A DNA stretch of 64,000 nt from Streptomyces sp. NBC_00258 (GTDB taxonomy: Bacteria; Actinomycetota; Actinomycetes; Streptomycetales; Streptomycetaceae): the NCBI RefSeq assembly GCF_036182465.1, contig NZ_CP108081.1, positions 10,664,001 to 10,728,000 on the forward strand, given 5' to 3'. Shown here in pieces: positions 1 through 8,129 of the stretch. The position numbers and the translations under genes are program-made. Numbering within the stretch: the stretch's first letter is position 1; every line of letters starts with the position of its first letter. The notes beneath the pieces are model-generated. The model had not been told where the DNA came from, made no database searches, and was given only the letters and a program-made list of their open reading frames with translations.

Positions 1-35
1 TGGGTATGCCGAGGGTGCGGCGTTAGCCTGACGGT

Positions 36-893
36 GTGGATGTGGACCACATCGGCGACCCGGGACTTTACGGCCCATCGTCCGTCGCCTGGCAGCTGCA
101 TGCCGACCCCATGATGTGGGTCGCCGGAGTCCGTGCGCTCTACCTCCAGGCACTGCATCCGCGCGCGGTGCGCGGCGTCATGCAGAACTCCGACTTCCGC
201 AAGGACGCGTGGGGCCGGCTGATGCGCACGGCCCACTTCGTCGGCACCACCACGTACGGGACGAAGGAGGCCGCTGAGAAGGCCGGTGCGCGGGTGCGGA
301 AGATTCACACGATGCTCACGGCGACCGACCCCGACACGGGGGAGACGTACCGGATCGACGAGCCCGGGCTGCTGCTCTGGGTCCACTGCGCCGAGGTCGA
401 CTCCTGTCTGCACATCATGCGCCGCTCCGGTTTCCATCTGACGGACGCGCAGGCCGACCGCTACATCGACGAACACCGCGTCAGCGCACGCCTGGTGGGC
501 CTCGATCCCGCCGAAGTGCCCTCCGACCAGGCAGAACTGGCCGAGTACTTCGAAAAGACACGCCCTGAACTGGCCGTGGGACCGGAGGCGCGGGACGTGG
601 ACGACTTCCTGCGGCGGCCGCCCACCCATCCACTGCTGGTCCCGGCGCGCGCGTTGGTGTGGCGGCGGGTGGCGCAGCTGGCGTACGCCTCACTGCCGCC
701 GTACGCCCATGAGTTGTACGGAAGATCCGTACGGTCGCCCGGCACGGTGACGAGGCAACTGCGACTCACCGGCACCGTGTTGCGCTGTGTTCCCGCACGT
801 CTACGCCGGCAACTGCCGCCCAAACACATTATCCGCGCCATGTCACGGCTCGGCCCCGGCTCGCGCCCGGCCCCGTACAAAGTCGGACGATAG
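36..893 (+). CDS. Oxygenase MpaB family protein (DUF2236)
   Basis: The 285-residue protein fits the DUF2236/MpaB family of histidine-rich, haem- or metal-dependent oxygenase-like proteins. It opens with the family's typical PGLYGPSSVAWQLHADP and carries the conserved LYLQALHPRAVRGV segment near residue 35, a WGRLMRT stretch and a WVHCAEVDS motif near residue 115. There is no signal peptide and no clear membrane segment. The start is a GTG, with an in-frame stop 12 bases upstream, so the N-terminus cannot extend far. The substrate is unknown. Family members include the latex-clearing protein Lcp and mycophenolate biosynthesis MpaB, but nothing here ties it to rubber or polyketides. The kinase gene follows 60 bases downstream on the same strand. 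Confidence 0.85.
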   Translation: MDVDHIGDPGLYGPSSVAWQLHADPMMWVAGVRALYLQALHPRAVRGVMQNSDFRKDAWGRLMRTAHFVGTTTYGTKEAAEKAGARVRKIHTMLTATDPDTGETYRIDEPGLLLWVHCAEVDSCLHIMRRSGFHLTDAQADRYIDEHRVSARLVGLDPAEVPSDQAELAEYFEKTRPELAVGPEARDVDDFLRRPPTHPLLVPARALVWRRVAQLAYASLPPYAHELYGRSVRSPGTVTRQLRLTGTVLRCVPARLRRQLPPKHIIRAMSRLGPGSRPAPYKVGR

Positions 894-953
894 CTCGCCA
901 TACTGGACGGGCCAGGGGAGGGCGGGGTCGAGCGACGGGGGCGATCGCAGCAG

Positions 954-3176
954 ATGGGGGACACCAGGCTGATCCAGGGCCGGTACCGGTTGCTCGACCT
1001 GATCGGTCGAGGGGGGATGGGAGAGGTGTGGCGTGCCCGGGACGAGTCCCTGGGCAGACAGGTCGCCGTCAAGTGCCTCAAACCGTTGGGCCAGCACCAC
1101 GACAACTCGTTCACGCGTGTGCTGCGGGAGCGGTTTCGCCGAGAGGCGCGGGTGGCCGCGGCCCTCCAGCACCGTGGGGTGACCGTCGTCCACGACTTCG
1201 GTGAGTCGGACGGCGTGCTCTATCTGGTGATGGAGCTGCTGGACGGGCGCAATCTCAGTCAGCTCCTCGAGGACAACAAACACCATCCGCTGCCCGTCGC
1301 CGACATAGTGGAGATCGGCGAACAGGCGGCCGCCGCCCTCGCGTACACCCACCAACAGGGCATCGTGCACCGGGATCTGAAGCCCGCGAACATCATGCGG
1401 CTCGGCGACGGCACGGTGAAGATCTGCGACTTCGGCATCGCCCGCCTCGGGCACGACATCGGCTTCACCTCCAGACTCACCGGTACCGGCATCGCCATGG
1501 GCACCCCGCACTACATGTCGCCGGAGCAGATCGGCGGCGACCACGTCGACCACCGCAGCGACCTCTACTCCTTCGGCTGCGTTCTGTACGAGATCGCCAC
1601 CGGGGCGCCGCCGTTCGACCTCGACGACGCGTGGGCGGTCCTCGTCGGCCACCGGGACACGACCCCCGAGCCGCCGCGCCGCCATCGCGCCGAGCTCCCC
1701 GAGTTCCTGGACCGGATCATCCTGGACCTGCTGGCCAAGGAGCCCGAGCAGCGGCCGCACGACGCCCGTGAGCTGGGCCGCCGCATCGGCGCGGGCCGCA
1801 CCGCGTCGGCGTACGTACCGACCGTGGTGTCGCCCCCGGTGCGGACCGCTACGCCGGAGCGGCCTGCCGCCCGCGAGGAGCGGCTGCCCTCCTGGACCCG
1901 CGGTATGACCACCGGCCACAAGGCGACCGGCGCGGGCCTGCGCACCACACCGCCCGATGCCGCCGCGGGCCTCACCGGTGACTGGATCGCCCGCACCGAC
2001 ACACGCGGCACCCAGGAGCCGGGTCCCGCCGAACGGCCCACCCCGTCACCGGAGTTGGTCACCACCCTCACCGGCCGGCACAACGCGGGACTGAGCCTGG
2101 GGCGGCTGGGCCGCTGGGCCGAGGCGGGCGAGGTGCACCGCGCGGTCGCCGCCGAACGCGAACACGCGCTCGGCCCCGACCACCCCGACACGCTGGCCAG
2201 CCGCTACGAGGTCGGCTTCACCCTCAGCCGCACCGGCCGCCCCGCCGACGCGCTGCGCGAATACGGGCACGTGGCCCAGACCAGGGAGCACGTGTTCGGC
2301 CCCGACCACCCGGACACCCTCGCCGCCCGCCAGGAAATGGCCTATGTGCTGGGCCAGTTGGGCCGCCACTTCGAAGCACACCAGGTCTACACGGCAGTGC
2401 TGGCGGCCCGGGAACGCGCCATGGGGCCCGAACACCCCGACACCCTGCGCTGCCGTCACAACCTCGCCTTCAACCTCAGCAGACTCGGGCGTCTGGAGGA
2501 CTCGTACCGGATGGCGAGCGAGGTGGCGGCGGCCCGCGCCCGGGTGCTCGGCGCGAACCATCCCGACACACTCGTCACACGGTACGAAGTGGCGTACGCG
2601 CTCGGGCAGTTGGGCCGTTGGCCGGAAGCACTGCAGACGTACCAGGAGGTCGCCGAGGCGCGGGCGCAGGCGCTCGGCCCCGACCATCCCGACACGCTCG
2701 CCGCGCGCTACGAGGTCGGCATCAGCCTCGGCCGGCTCGGGCGCAGCGCCCAGGCGCTGGAGCTGTACCGCGGCCTGATCGACGACCGCACCCGCGTCCA
2801 CGGGCCCGCCCATCCCGAGACCCTGCGCGCCCGGCACGGGCTCGGTGTCAACCTCGGTCGGCTCGGCCGCTGGGAGGAGGCGCTGGCGGAGTCCCGTGAC
2901 GTGTGCGCGATCCGCGAGCGCGTGCTCGGTCCCGACCACCCGGACACCCTGGTCAGCCGTCGCGAGGTCGCCGTCGGGCTCGGCTGGCTCGGTCGATGGT
3001 CTGACGCGCTCACGGAGTACCGCCAGGTGGCCGCCGCGCGCGAGCGGGTGCTGGGCGGCGACCATCCCGACGCGCTGGCCAGCCGCAACGACGAAGCGCA
3101 CTGTCTGGAGCAGCTGGGGCGTGGTGCGGAGGCGGTGGAGTTGTATCGGAGGGTGGCGGCTTTGCGTCAGCGGTGA
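954..3176 (+). CDS. Serine/threonine protein kinase with C-terminal TPR array
   Basis: The 740-residue protein is a Hanks-type kinase fused to tetratricopeptide repeats. The kinase lobe shows the glycine loop GRGGMGEV (18-25), the ATP lysine in AVK (40), HRDLKPAN with catalytic Asp141, DFG at 159-161 and GTPHYMSPEQ in the activation segment. A linker rich in Pro, Thr and Arg runs from about residue 285 to 360. After it come roughly nine 42-residue TPR units with eight HPxTL-type motifs (usually DHPDTL), the kinesin-light-chain-like TPR_10/12 subtype. No membrane helix or PASTA domain is present, so the kinase is probably cytosolic, with the TPRs as a partner-binding platform. No substrate can be inferred from the neighbours. 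Confidence 0.93.
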   Translation: MGDTRLIQGRYRLLDLIGRGGMGEVWRARDESLGRQVAVKCLKPLGQHHDNSFTRVLRERFRREARVAAALQHRGVTVVHDFGESDGVLYLVMELLDGRNLSQLLEDNKHHPLPVADIVEIGEQAAAALAYTHQQGIVHRDLKPANIMRLGDGTVKICDFGIARLGHDIGFTSRLTGTGIAMGTPHYMSPEQIGGDHVDHRSDLYSFGCVLYEIATGAPPFDLDDAWAVLVGHRDTTPEPPRRHRAELPEFLDRIILDLLAKEPEQRPHDARELGRRIGAGRTASAYVPTVVSPPVRTATPERPAAREERLPSWTRGMTTGHKATGAGLRTTPPDAAAGLTGDWIARTDTRGTQEPGPAERPTPSPELVTTLTGRHNAGLSLGRLGRWAEAGEVHRAVAAEREHALGPDHPDTLASRYEVGFTLSRTGRPADALREYGHVAQTREHVFGPDHPDTLAARQEMAYVLGQLGRHFEAHQVYTAVLAARERAMGPEHPDTLRCRHNLAFNLSRLGRLEDSYRMASEVAAARARVLGANHPDTLVTRYEVAYALGQLGRWPEALQTYQEVAEARAQALGPDHPDTLAARYEVGISLGRLGRSAQALELYRGLIDDRTRVHGPAHPETLRARHGLGVNLGRLGRWEEALAESRDVCAIRERVLGPDHPDTLVSRREVAVGLGWLGRWSDALTEYRQVAAARERVLGGDHPDALASRNDEAHCLEQLGRGAEAVELYRRVAALRQR

Positions 3177-3237
3177 CGCTCCGCTGGGGTGCGCGGATTC
3201 GAGACCGGGGCTCCGCCCCGGGCCCCGGTCGTTGTTC

Positions 3238-3292
3238 GGCTGCGGGCCGGGTGGGGCTGGTCGCGCAGTTCCCCGCGCCCCCTACGGGGCGC
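3238..3292. repeat. Dispersed 55-bp intergenic repeat, copy 1
   Basis: This segment matches 21745-21799 at 49 of 55 positions on the same strand. It contains the identical block TCGCGCAGTTCCCCGCGCCC and ends in a short hairpin whose arms are GCGCCCC and GGGGCGC. It follows the end of the kinase gene in both sense and position, as expected of a mobile or amplified terminator-like element. From memory, related sequences recur in many Streptomyces genomes. Confidence 0.8.
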
Positions 3293-3356
3293 CTGCTACT
3301 CGGCCAGCTGCCGCGCACCCCTGGCTGACCTAGATCATCGCGTGTTACCAAGAAGC

Positions 3357-4922
3357 ATGGCTGCATTCGAGGGACACCGGGAGCAGGACGTCGTCATTGT
3401 CGGCGGGGGCCACAACGGTCTGGTTGCCGCTGCCTATCTGGCCCGGGCCGGGAAGTCCGTGCTGGTTCTGGAGCGGCTGGGGGTCACCGGCGGGGCGGCC
3501 GTGTCCACCAGGCCGTTCGCCGGTGTCGACGCCCGGCTGTCGCGGTACTCGTACCTGGTCAGCCTGCTGCCCCGGAAGATCGTGCGGGACCTCGGCCTGG
3601 ACTTCCGGGTCCGCGGTCGTACCGTGTCCTCGTACACCCCCACCGAGCGTGACGGACGGCCGACCGGACTGCTCGTCGGGGGCGGCGAACGGCGCACCCG
3701 GGAAGCCTTCGCCAAGCTGACCGGGTCCGCCCGTGAGTACCAGGCCTGGCAGCGCTTCTACGGGATGACCGGCCGCGTCGCCAAGAAGGTGTTCCCCACC
3801 CTCACCGAACCGCTGCCCACACGCGACGAACTGCGCGGCCGCATCGACGACGACGAGGCCTGGCGCATCCTCTTCGAGGAGCCGCTAGGGGTGACCGTCG
3901 AGGACAGCTTCAGCGACGATCTCGTCCGTGGCGTCGTTCTCACCGACGCGCTCATCGGGACCTTCGCCGACGCCCACGACCCGTCCCTGCGGCAGAACCG
4001 CTGCTTCCTCTACCACGTGATCGGCGGCGGGACGGGAGCCTGGGACGTGCCGGTCGGCGGCATGGGGGCGCTCACCGACGCCATCGCCGGAGCAGCGCGC
4101 GCCGCGGGCGCGGTCGTCGCCACGGGCCACGAGGCGGTCCGGGTGGAGACCGACGGACGGGCCGCCGAGGTCACCTACCGGACCGCGGACGGCGAGCGGA
4201 CGGTCTCGGCACGGCACGTCCTCGTCAACGCCTCCCCGCAGGAGCTCGCCCGGCTCACCGGCGACGAGCCGTCCGCCCCGGCCGAGGGCGCCCAGCTCAA
4301 GGTGAACATGCTGCTGAAGCGACTGCCCCGGCTGCGCGACTCGTCCGTCGATCCGCGCGAGGCCTTCTCCGGGACCTTCCACATCGCCGAGGGATACGAG
4401 CAGTTGGCGACCGCACACGCGCAGGCCGCCTCCGGTGTGCTGCCCGAGGCGCCGCCCTCCGAGATCTACTGCCACTCGCTCACCGATCCGACGATCCTCG
4501 GCCCGGACCTGGTGCAGCAGGGCTGTCACACGCTCACGCTCTTCGGCCTGCACGCACCCGCCCGGCTCTTCGCCCACGACAACGACGGCGTACGCGAGGA
4601 ACTGCTCAAGTCGACGCTCGCGCAACTGGACGCGCACCTCGTCGAACCGCTCGCCGACTGCCTGGCGACCGACGCGGACGGACGCCCCTGCATCGAGGCC
4701 AAGACACCGCTCGACCTGGAGCGCGACCTGCGGCTGCCCGGCGGCAACATCTTCCACCGCGACCTCGCCTTCCCCTACGCGCAGGAGGGCACGGGCCGCT
4801 GGGGCGTGGAGACCGCACACGCGAACGTCCTGCTGTGCGGCGCTGGCGCGGTGCGCGGCGGCGGGGTGAGCGGAGTGCCGGGACACAACGCGGCGATGGC
4901 GGTGCTGGAGGAGTCTCCGTGA
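3357..4922 (+). CDS. Phytoene dehydrogenase-like FAD/NAD(P)-dependent oxidoreductase
   Basis: The 521-residue protein is a flavin amine oxidase/phytoene desaturase-type enzyme. A dinucleotide fold with VVIVGGGHNGLVAAAYLARAG lies at residues 12-33, followed by LVLERLGVTGGAAVS. The C-terminal FAD-binding closure (LLCGAGAVRGGGVSGVPGHNAA) is at the end. The family oxidises carotenoids, polyprenoids or related lipids. No crtB-like or other carotenoid gene is adjacent, so the substrate is unknown. The chosen ATG at 3357 puts the Rossmann motif at the normal distance from the N-terminus. An upstream in-frame extension to 3189 would run through the dispersed repeat and is unlikely. The gene converges on the beta-lactamase-fold gene. 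Confidence 0.85.
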   Translation: MAAFEGHREQDVVIVGGGHNGLVAAAYLARAGKSVLVLERLGVTGGAAVSTRPFAGVDARLSRYSYLVSLLPRKIVRDLGLDFRVRGRTVSSYTPTERDGRPTGLLVGGGERRTREAFAKLTGSAREYQAWQRFYGMTGRVAKKVFPTLTEPLPTRDELRGRIDDDEAWRILFEEPLGVTVEDSFSDDLVRGVVLTDALIGTFADAHDPSLRQNRCFLYHVIGGGTGAWDVPVGGMGALTDAIAGAARAAGAVVATGHEAVRVETDGRAAEVTYRTADGERTVSARHVLVNASPQELARLTGDEPSAPAEGAQLKVNMLLKRLPRLRDSSVDPREAFSGTFHIAEGYEQLATAHAQAASGVLPEAPPSEIYCHSLTDPTILGPDLVQQGCHTLTLFGLHAPARLFAHDNDGVREELLKSTLAQLDAHLVEPLADCLATDADGRPCIEAKTPLDLERDLRLPGGNIFHRDLAFPYAQEGTGRWGVETAHANVLLCGAGAVRGGGVSGVPGHNAAMAVLEESP

Positions 4923-4955
4923 CCGCCAAGTAGCGCCCGGCGACGGCTCGTTCAC

Positions 4956-5009
<54 letters not shown>

Positions 5010-5023
5010 GTCGGCGGCGCCGG

Positions 5024-6811
5024 TCAGTCCTTGGCCGCCGTCCAGCCCAGCGCTTCGATCCGTGCCGCGTCCGCGGGCCTGGCCTCGTCGAACACGACCT
5101 GGTCGCTGTCCGCGACCCGTTGCGCGTCCACGTACGCGCCTCGGCCGACGTAGAGCCGGTCCGTCGTGTAGCGCCAGCGCACGACGAGTTGCCGGGCCTC
5201 GGGGAGATCCGCGGAGAGCCGGTGCCAGGCCCGGCCCGACCAGCCGGTGACGGAACCGGCGGGATGGGACTGCGCGGACTCGCCGTGCCGGACGGTGGTG
5301 AACGGCACCGGCTGCCACGTCGTGCCGCCGTCCGTCGAGGACTCCAGGAAGAGGACGTCCGCCTGGGGCTCGGTGTCCCACCACAGGGCGCACCGCAGGC
5401 GGCCCCCCGCGCCGAGATCCAGTGCGGGCAGCGTCAGCGTGGCGGACGTGGCGGTCGCCATGCCGGAGAACCAGGCCGTACGTCCTCGCGGGGGCCGCAC
5501 CGGTACGGCGCGGGCCAGATTGTTGGCGGCGGCCACCCGGGGAGCTGAACCCGACCGCCAACCACGCACGGGGTGAACGGAGTTGCCGAGCACGATGAGG
5601 AACGAGTCGGTCGTCGGGTCGAGGACGAGCGAAGTGCCGGTGAAGCCCGTGTGGCCCGCGGTGCGCGGTGTGGCCATCGCGCCCATGTACCAGTGCTGGT
5701 AGAGCTCGAAGCCGAGGCCGTGCTCGTCACCCGGGAACGCGGTGTTGAAGTCGGTGAACATCAACTCCACGGACTCGGGCTCCAGGATGCGCGCCCTGCC
5801 GTACACACCGCCGTTGAGCAGCGCCCGGCCGAGGACCGCCAGGTCCCACGCGGTGGAGAAGACCCCGGCGTGGCCCGCCACACCGCCGAGGCTGTACGCG
5901 TTCTCGTCGTGTACCTCGCCCCAGACGAGGCCGCGGTCGAGCCCCGACCACGGTTTGCGGGCGTCCTCGGTGGCGGCGGTCTTCGGCTTCCAGGAGGCGG
6001 GCGGGTTGAAGCGGGTGCGGCGCATCCCGAGCGGAGCGGTGATCTCGCTTCGCAGCAGCGCGTCCAGGGCGCGACCGGTGATCTTCTCCAGGACGAGCTG
6101 GAGCGAGATCAGATTGAGGTCCGAGTAGAGGTACTTGGTGCCCGGCGGGTTGAGGGGCGCTTCTTTCCAGATGAGCTGGAGCTTCTCCTCGTACGTCGGT
6201 GCGCTGTAGAGCGGGATCCAGGCGCGGAACCCCGAGGTGTGGGTGAGCAGTTGACGGATCGTGATGTCCTGCTTGCCCGCGCCGCCGAAGTCCGGGAGGT
6301 ACGAGGCGACCTTCCCCTCCAGCTCCAGCGCGCCGCGCTCGATCTGCTGCACGGCGAGGATCGACGTGAACAGCTTCGACACCGAGGCGAGGTCGAAGAC
6401 CGTGTCCTGCGCCATCGCGATCTGCTGGCCGGCGGGGAACTCGACGGCGGTGTCGGTCTTCTCGTCGTACGCCGAGTAGCGCACCGCCTTGCCGATCGGA
6501 TGGTGCAGCGCGACCGTGCCGCCGCGCCCGGCGAGCAGCACGGCGCCCGCGTACCAGGGGTACTTGGGGGAGGGGCCGAGGAACGCCTCGGCGTCGGTGA
6601 CGAGTTGACGCAGATGGGCGGGGAGCAGTCCGGCGCGTTCGGCGGAGCCGTGCCGCAGGGTCGGGCGGCCGTGAGCGTCGCCGTTGCTCTCGGCGGCGTC
6701 GGGTGCCGCCGACGCGGCGTGGAGGGGCGCGAGGATCAGCGCGCCGCCCAACGCCGTCAAACCCCGGCCCAGTTGACGCCGGGTCGGCCCGCCGCCCGCT
6801 CTGTCCGTCAT
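5024..6811 (-). CDS. Exported serine hydrolase, class C beta-lactamase fold
   Basis: The 595-residue precursor has an N-terminal twin-arginine-like signal (TRRQLGRGL then a hydrophobic stretch, residues 10-36). The serine hydrolase domain shows SVSK (nucleophile Ser143, Lys146), YSD at 229-231 as the YxN-type motif, and a late HTG-type motif in AGHTGFTGTSL. About 170 C-terminal residues form a probable beta-sandwich accessory domain. Class C folds include beta-lactamases, DD-peptidases and esterases. The extracellular muramyl-L-alanine amidase AmiE/YbbE of Bacillus is a plausible relative, but that is inference. A palindrome that may be an operator lies 43 bases upstream. The start codon is ATG. 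Confidence 0.85.
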   Translation of the reverse strand: MTDRAGGGPTRRQLGRGLTALGGALILAPLHAASAAPDAAESNGDAHGRPTLRHGSAERAGLLPAHLRQLVTDAEAFLGPSPKYPWYAGAVLLAGRGGTVALHHPIGKAVRYSAYDEKTDTAVEFPAGQQIAMAQDTVFDLASVSKLFTSILAVQQIERGALELEGKVASYLPDFGGAGKQDITIRQLLTHTSGFRAWIPLYSAPTYEEKLQLIWKEAPLNPPGTKYLYSDLNLISLQLVLEKITGRALDALLRSEITAPLGMRRTRFNPPASWKPKTAATEDARKPWSGLDRGLVWGEVHDENAYSLGGVAGHAGVFSTAWDLAVLGRALLNGGVYGRARILEPESVELMFTDFNTAFPGDEHGLGFELYQHWYMGAMATPRTAGHTGFTGTSLVLDPTTDSFLIVLGNSVHPVRGWRSGSAPRVAAANNLARAVPVRPPRGRTAWFSGMATATSATLTLPALDLGAGGRLRCALWWDTEPQADVLFLESSTDGGTTWQPVPFTTVRHGESAQSHPAGSVTGWSGRAWHRLSADLPEARQLVVRWRYTTDRLYVGRGAYVDAQRVADSDQVVFDEARPADAARIEALGWTAAKD

Positions 6812-6853
6812 CGAGGAGCCTTCCGTTGAGACGGTGTGCCGCTGTGGCCGCCT

Positions 6854-6866
6854 GAAAGTATCTTTC
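6854..6866. promoter_or_regulatory. Candidate operator, inverted repeat GAAAG-TAT-CTTTC
   Basis: A 13-base inverted repeat, GAAAGTATCTTTC, sits in the divergent promoter between the serine hydrolase (start 6811) and the flavoprotein gene (start 7020). It is 43 bases from the hydrolase start, suiting repression of that gene. The AT-rich core stands out from its GC-rich surroundings. The regulator is unknown; no regulator gene is adjacent. Confidence 0.4.
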
Positions 6867-7019
6867 CGAGTTCGCTGTGCTCGGTGAAACTTTTGTGTCA
6901 GACGGGGGGCGTGTCAACGGTGCCGTCCGGACCGGTCCCGGTTCGGGAAAATCCATGGAAACTGACGGCCCATCAGAAAAGGTCTTCCTTCGTCCGGAGG
7001 ACTGCGGCATCCTGCGCCC

Positions 7020-8129
7020 ATGCAGACGGAGCTGAGCAAGAAACTGGGAGTCGAGCACGCCCTCTTCGGCTTCACGCCGTTCCCCGCCGTCGCCGCTGCC
7101 ATCAGCCGGGCCGGCGGGTTCGGCGTGCTCGGTGCGGTCCGCTACACCGCCCCCGACGACCTCAAACGCGACCTCGACTGGATCGAGGCGCACGTCGACG
7201 GTATGCCGTACGGACTGGACGTCGTCATGCCGGCCAAGAAGGTCGAGGGCGTGACCGAGGCGGACGTGGAGGCGATGATCCCCGAGGGGCACCGCCAGTA
7301 CGTCAAGGACACCCTGGCCAAGTACGGCGTGCCCGAACTGGCCGAGGGCGAGGCGTCCGGCTGGCGCATCACCGGCTGGATGGAACAGGTCGCCCGCAAC
7401 CAACTTGACGTCGCCTTCGACTATCCGATCAAGCTGCTGGCCAACGCGCTCGGGTCACCGCCCGCCGATGTCATCGAGCGCGCCCACGACCAGAACGTGC
7501 TCGTCGCCGCGCTCGCGGGCAGCGCCCGGCACGCGCGCAAGCACGCGGAGGCGGGCATCGACATCGTCGTCGCGCAGGGCTACGAGGCCGGCGGCCACAC
7601 CGGTGACATCGCCTCGATGGTCCTGACGCCCGAAGTCGTCGAGGCCGTCGCCCCGTTGCCCGTGCTCGCGGCGGGCGGCATCGGCAGCGGACAGCAGATG
7701 GCCGCCGCGCTCACTCTCGGCGCCCAGGGTGTGTGGCTCGGCTCCATATGGCTGACCGTCACGGAGGCCGACATGCACTCACGCGCGCTGACCCGGAAGC
7801 TGCTCGCCGCCGGGTCGGGCGACACGGTCCGCTCACGCGCGCTGACCGGGAAACCCGCACGCCAGCTGCGTACCGAATGGACCGACGCCTGGGACGACCC
7901 CAACGGACCCGGCACGCTCCCCATGCCCCTGCAGGGGCTGCTGGTCGCCGACGCGGTCTCGCGGATCCAGCGGCACGAGGTCGAACCGCTGCTCGGGACA
8001 CCCGTGGGACAGATCGTCGGGCGGATGAACAGCGAACGCAGCGTCCAGGAAGTCGTCGACGACCTCACCCGCGACTTCGAGAAGGCCGTCGACCGACTCA
8101 ACCGCATCGCCGGAAGGAGCCACGAGTGA
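7020..8129 (+). CDS. Nitronate monooxygenase-like FMN flavoprotein
   Basis: The 369-residue protein has the TIM-barrel features of the 2-nitropropane dioxygenase/nitronate monooxygenase family. These are the N-terminal FTPFPAVAAAISRAGGFGVLGA segment, the phosphate-binding GYEAGGHTGDI near residue 187, and LPVLAAGGIGSGQQMAAALTLGAQGVWLGS near residue 216. The enzyme probably binds FMN. It shares a 4-base stop/start overlap with the following acyl-CoA synthetase, which argues for a role in CoA-thioester metabolism rather than nitronate detoxification. Family members such as IpdC in mycobacterial steroid-ring degradation act on acyl-CoA-type substrates. The assignment to that role is inference. 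Confidence 0.85.
   Translation: MQTELSKKLGVEHALFGFTPFPAVAAAISRAGGFGVLGAVRYTAPDDLKRDLDWIEAHVDGMPYGLDVVMPAKKVEGVTEADVEAMIPEGHRQYVKDTLAKYGVPELAEGEASGWRITGWMEQVARNQLDVAFDYPIKLLANALGSPPADVIERAHDQNVLVAALAGSARHARKHAEAGIDIVVAQGYEAGGHTGDIASMVLTPEVVEAVAPLPVLAAGGIGSGQQMAAALTLGAQGVWLGSIWLTVTEADMHSRALTRKLLAAGSGDTVRSRALTGKPARQLRTEWTDAWDDPNGPGTLPMPLQGLLVADAVSRIQRHEVEPLLGTPVGQIVGRMNSERSVQEVVDDLTRDFEKAVDRLNRIAGRSHE

Noticed and set aside
7733..8125. Longer N-terminus for the acyl-CoA synthetase
   Set aside because: The extra 131 codons lie wholly within the upstream flavoprotein gene; the GTGA overlap start with GGAAGGAG fits the family N-terminus.
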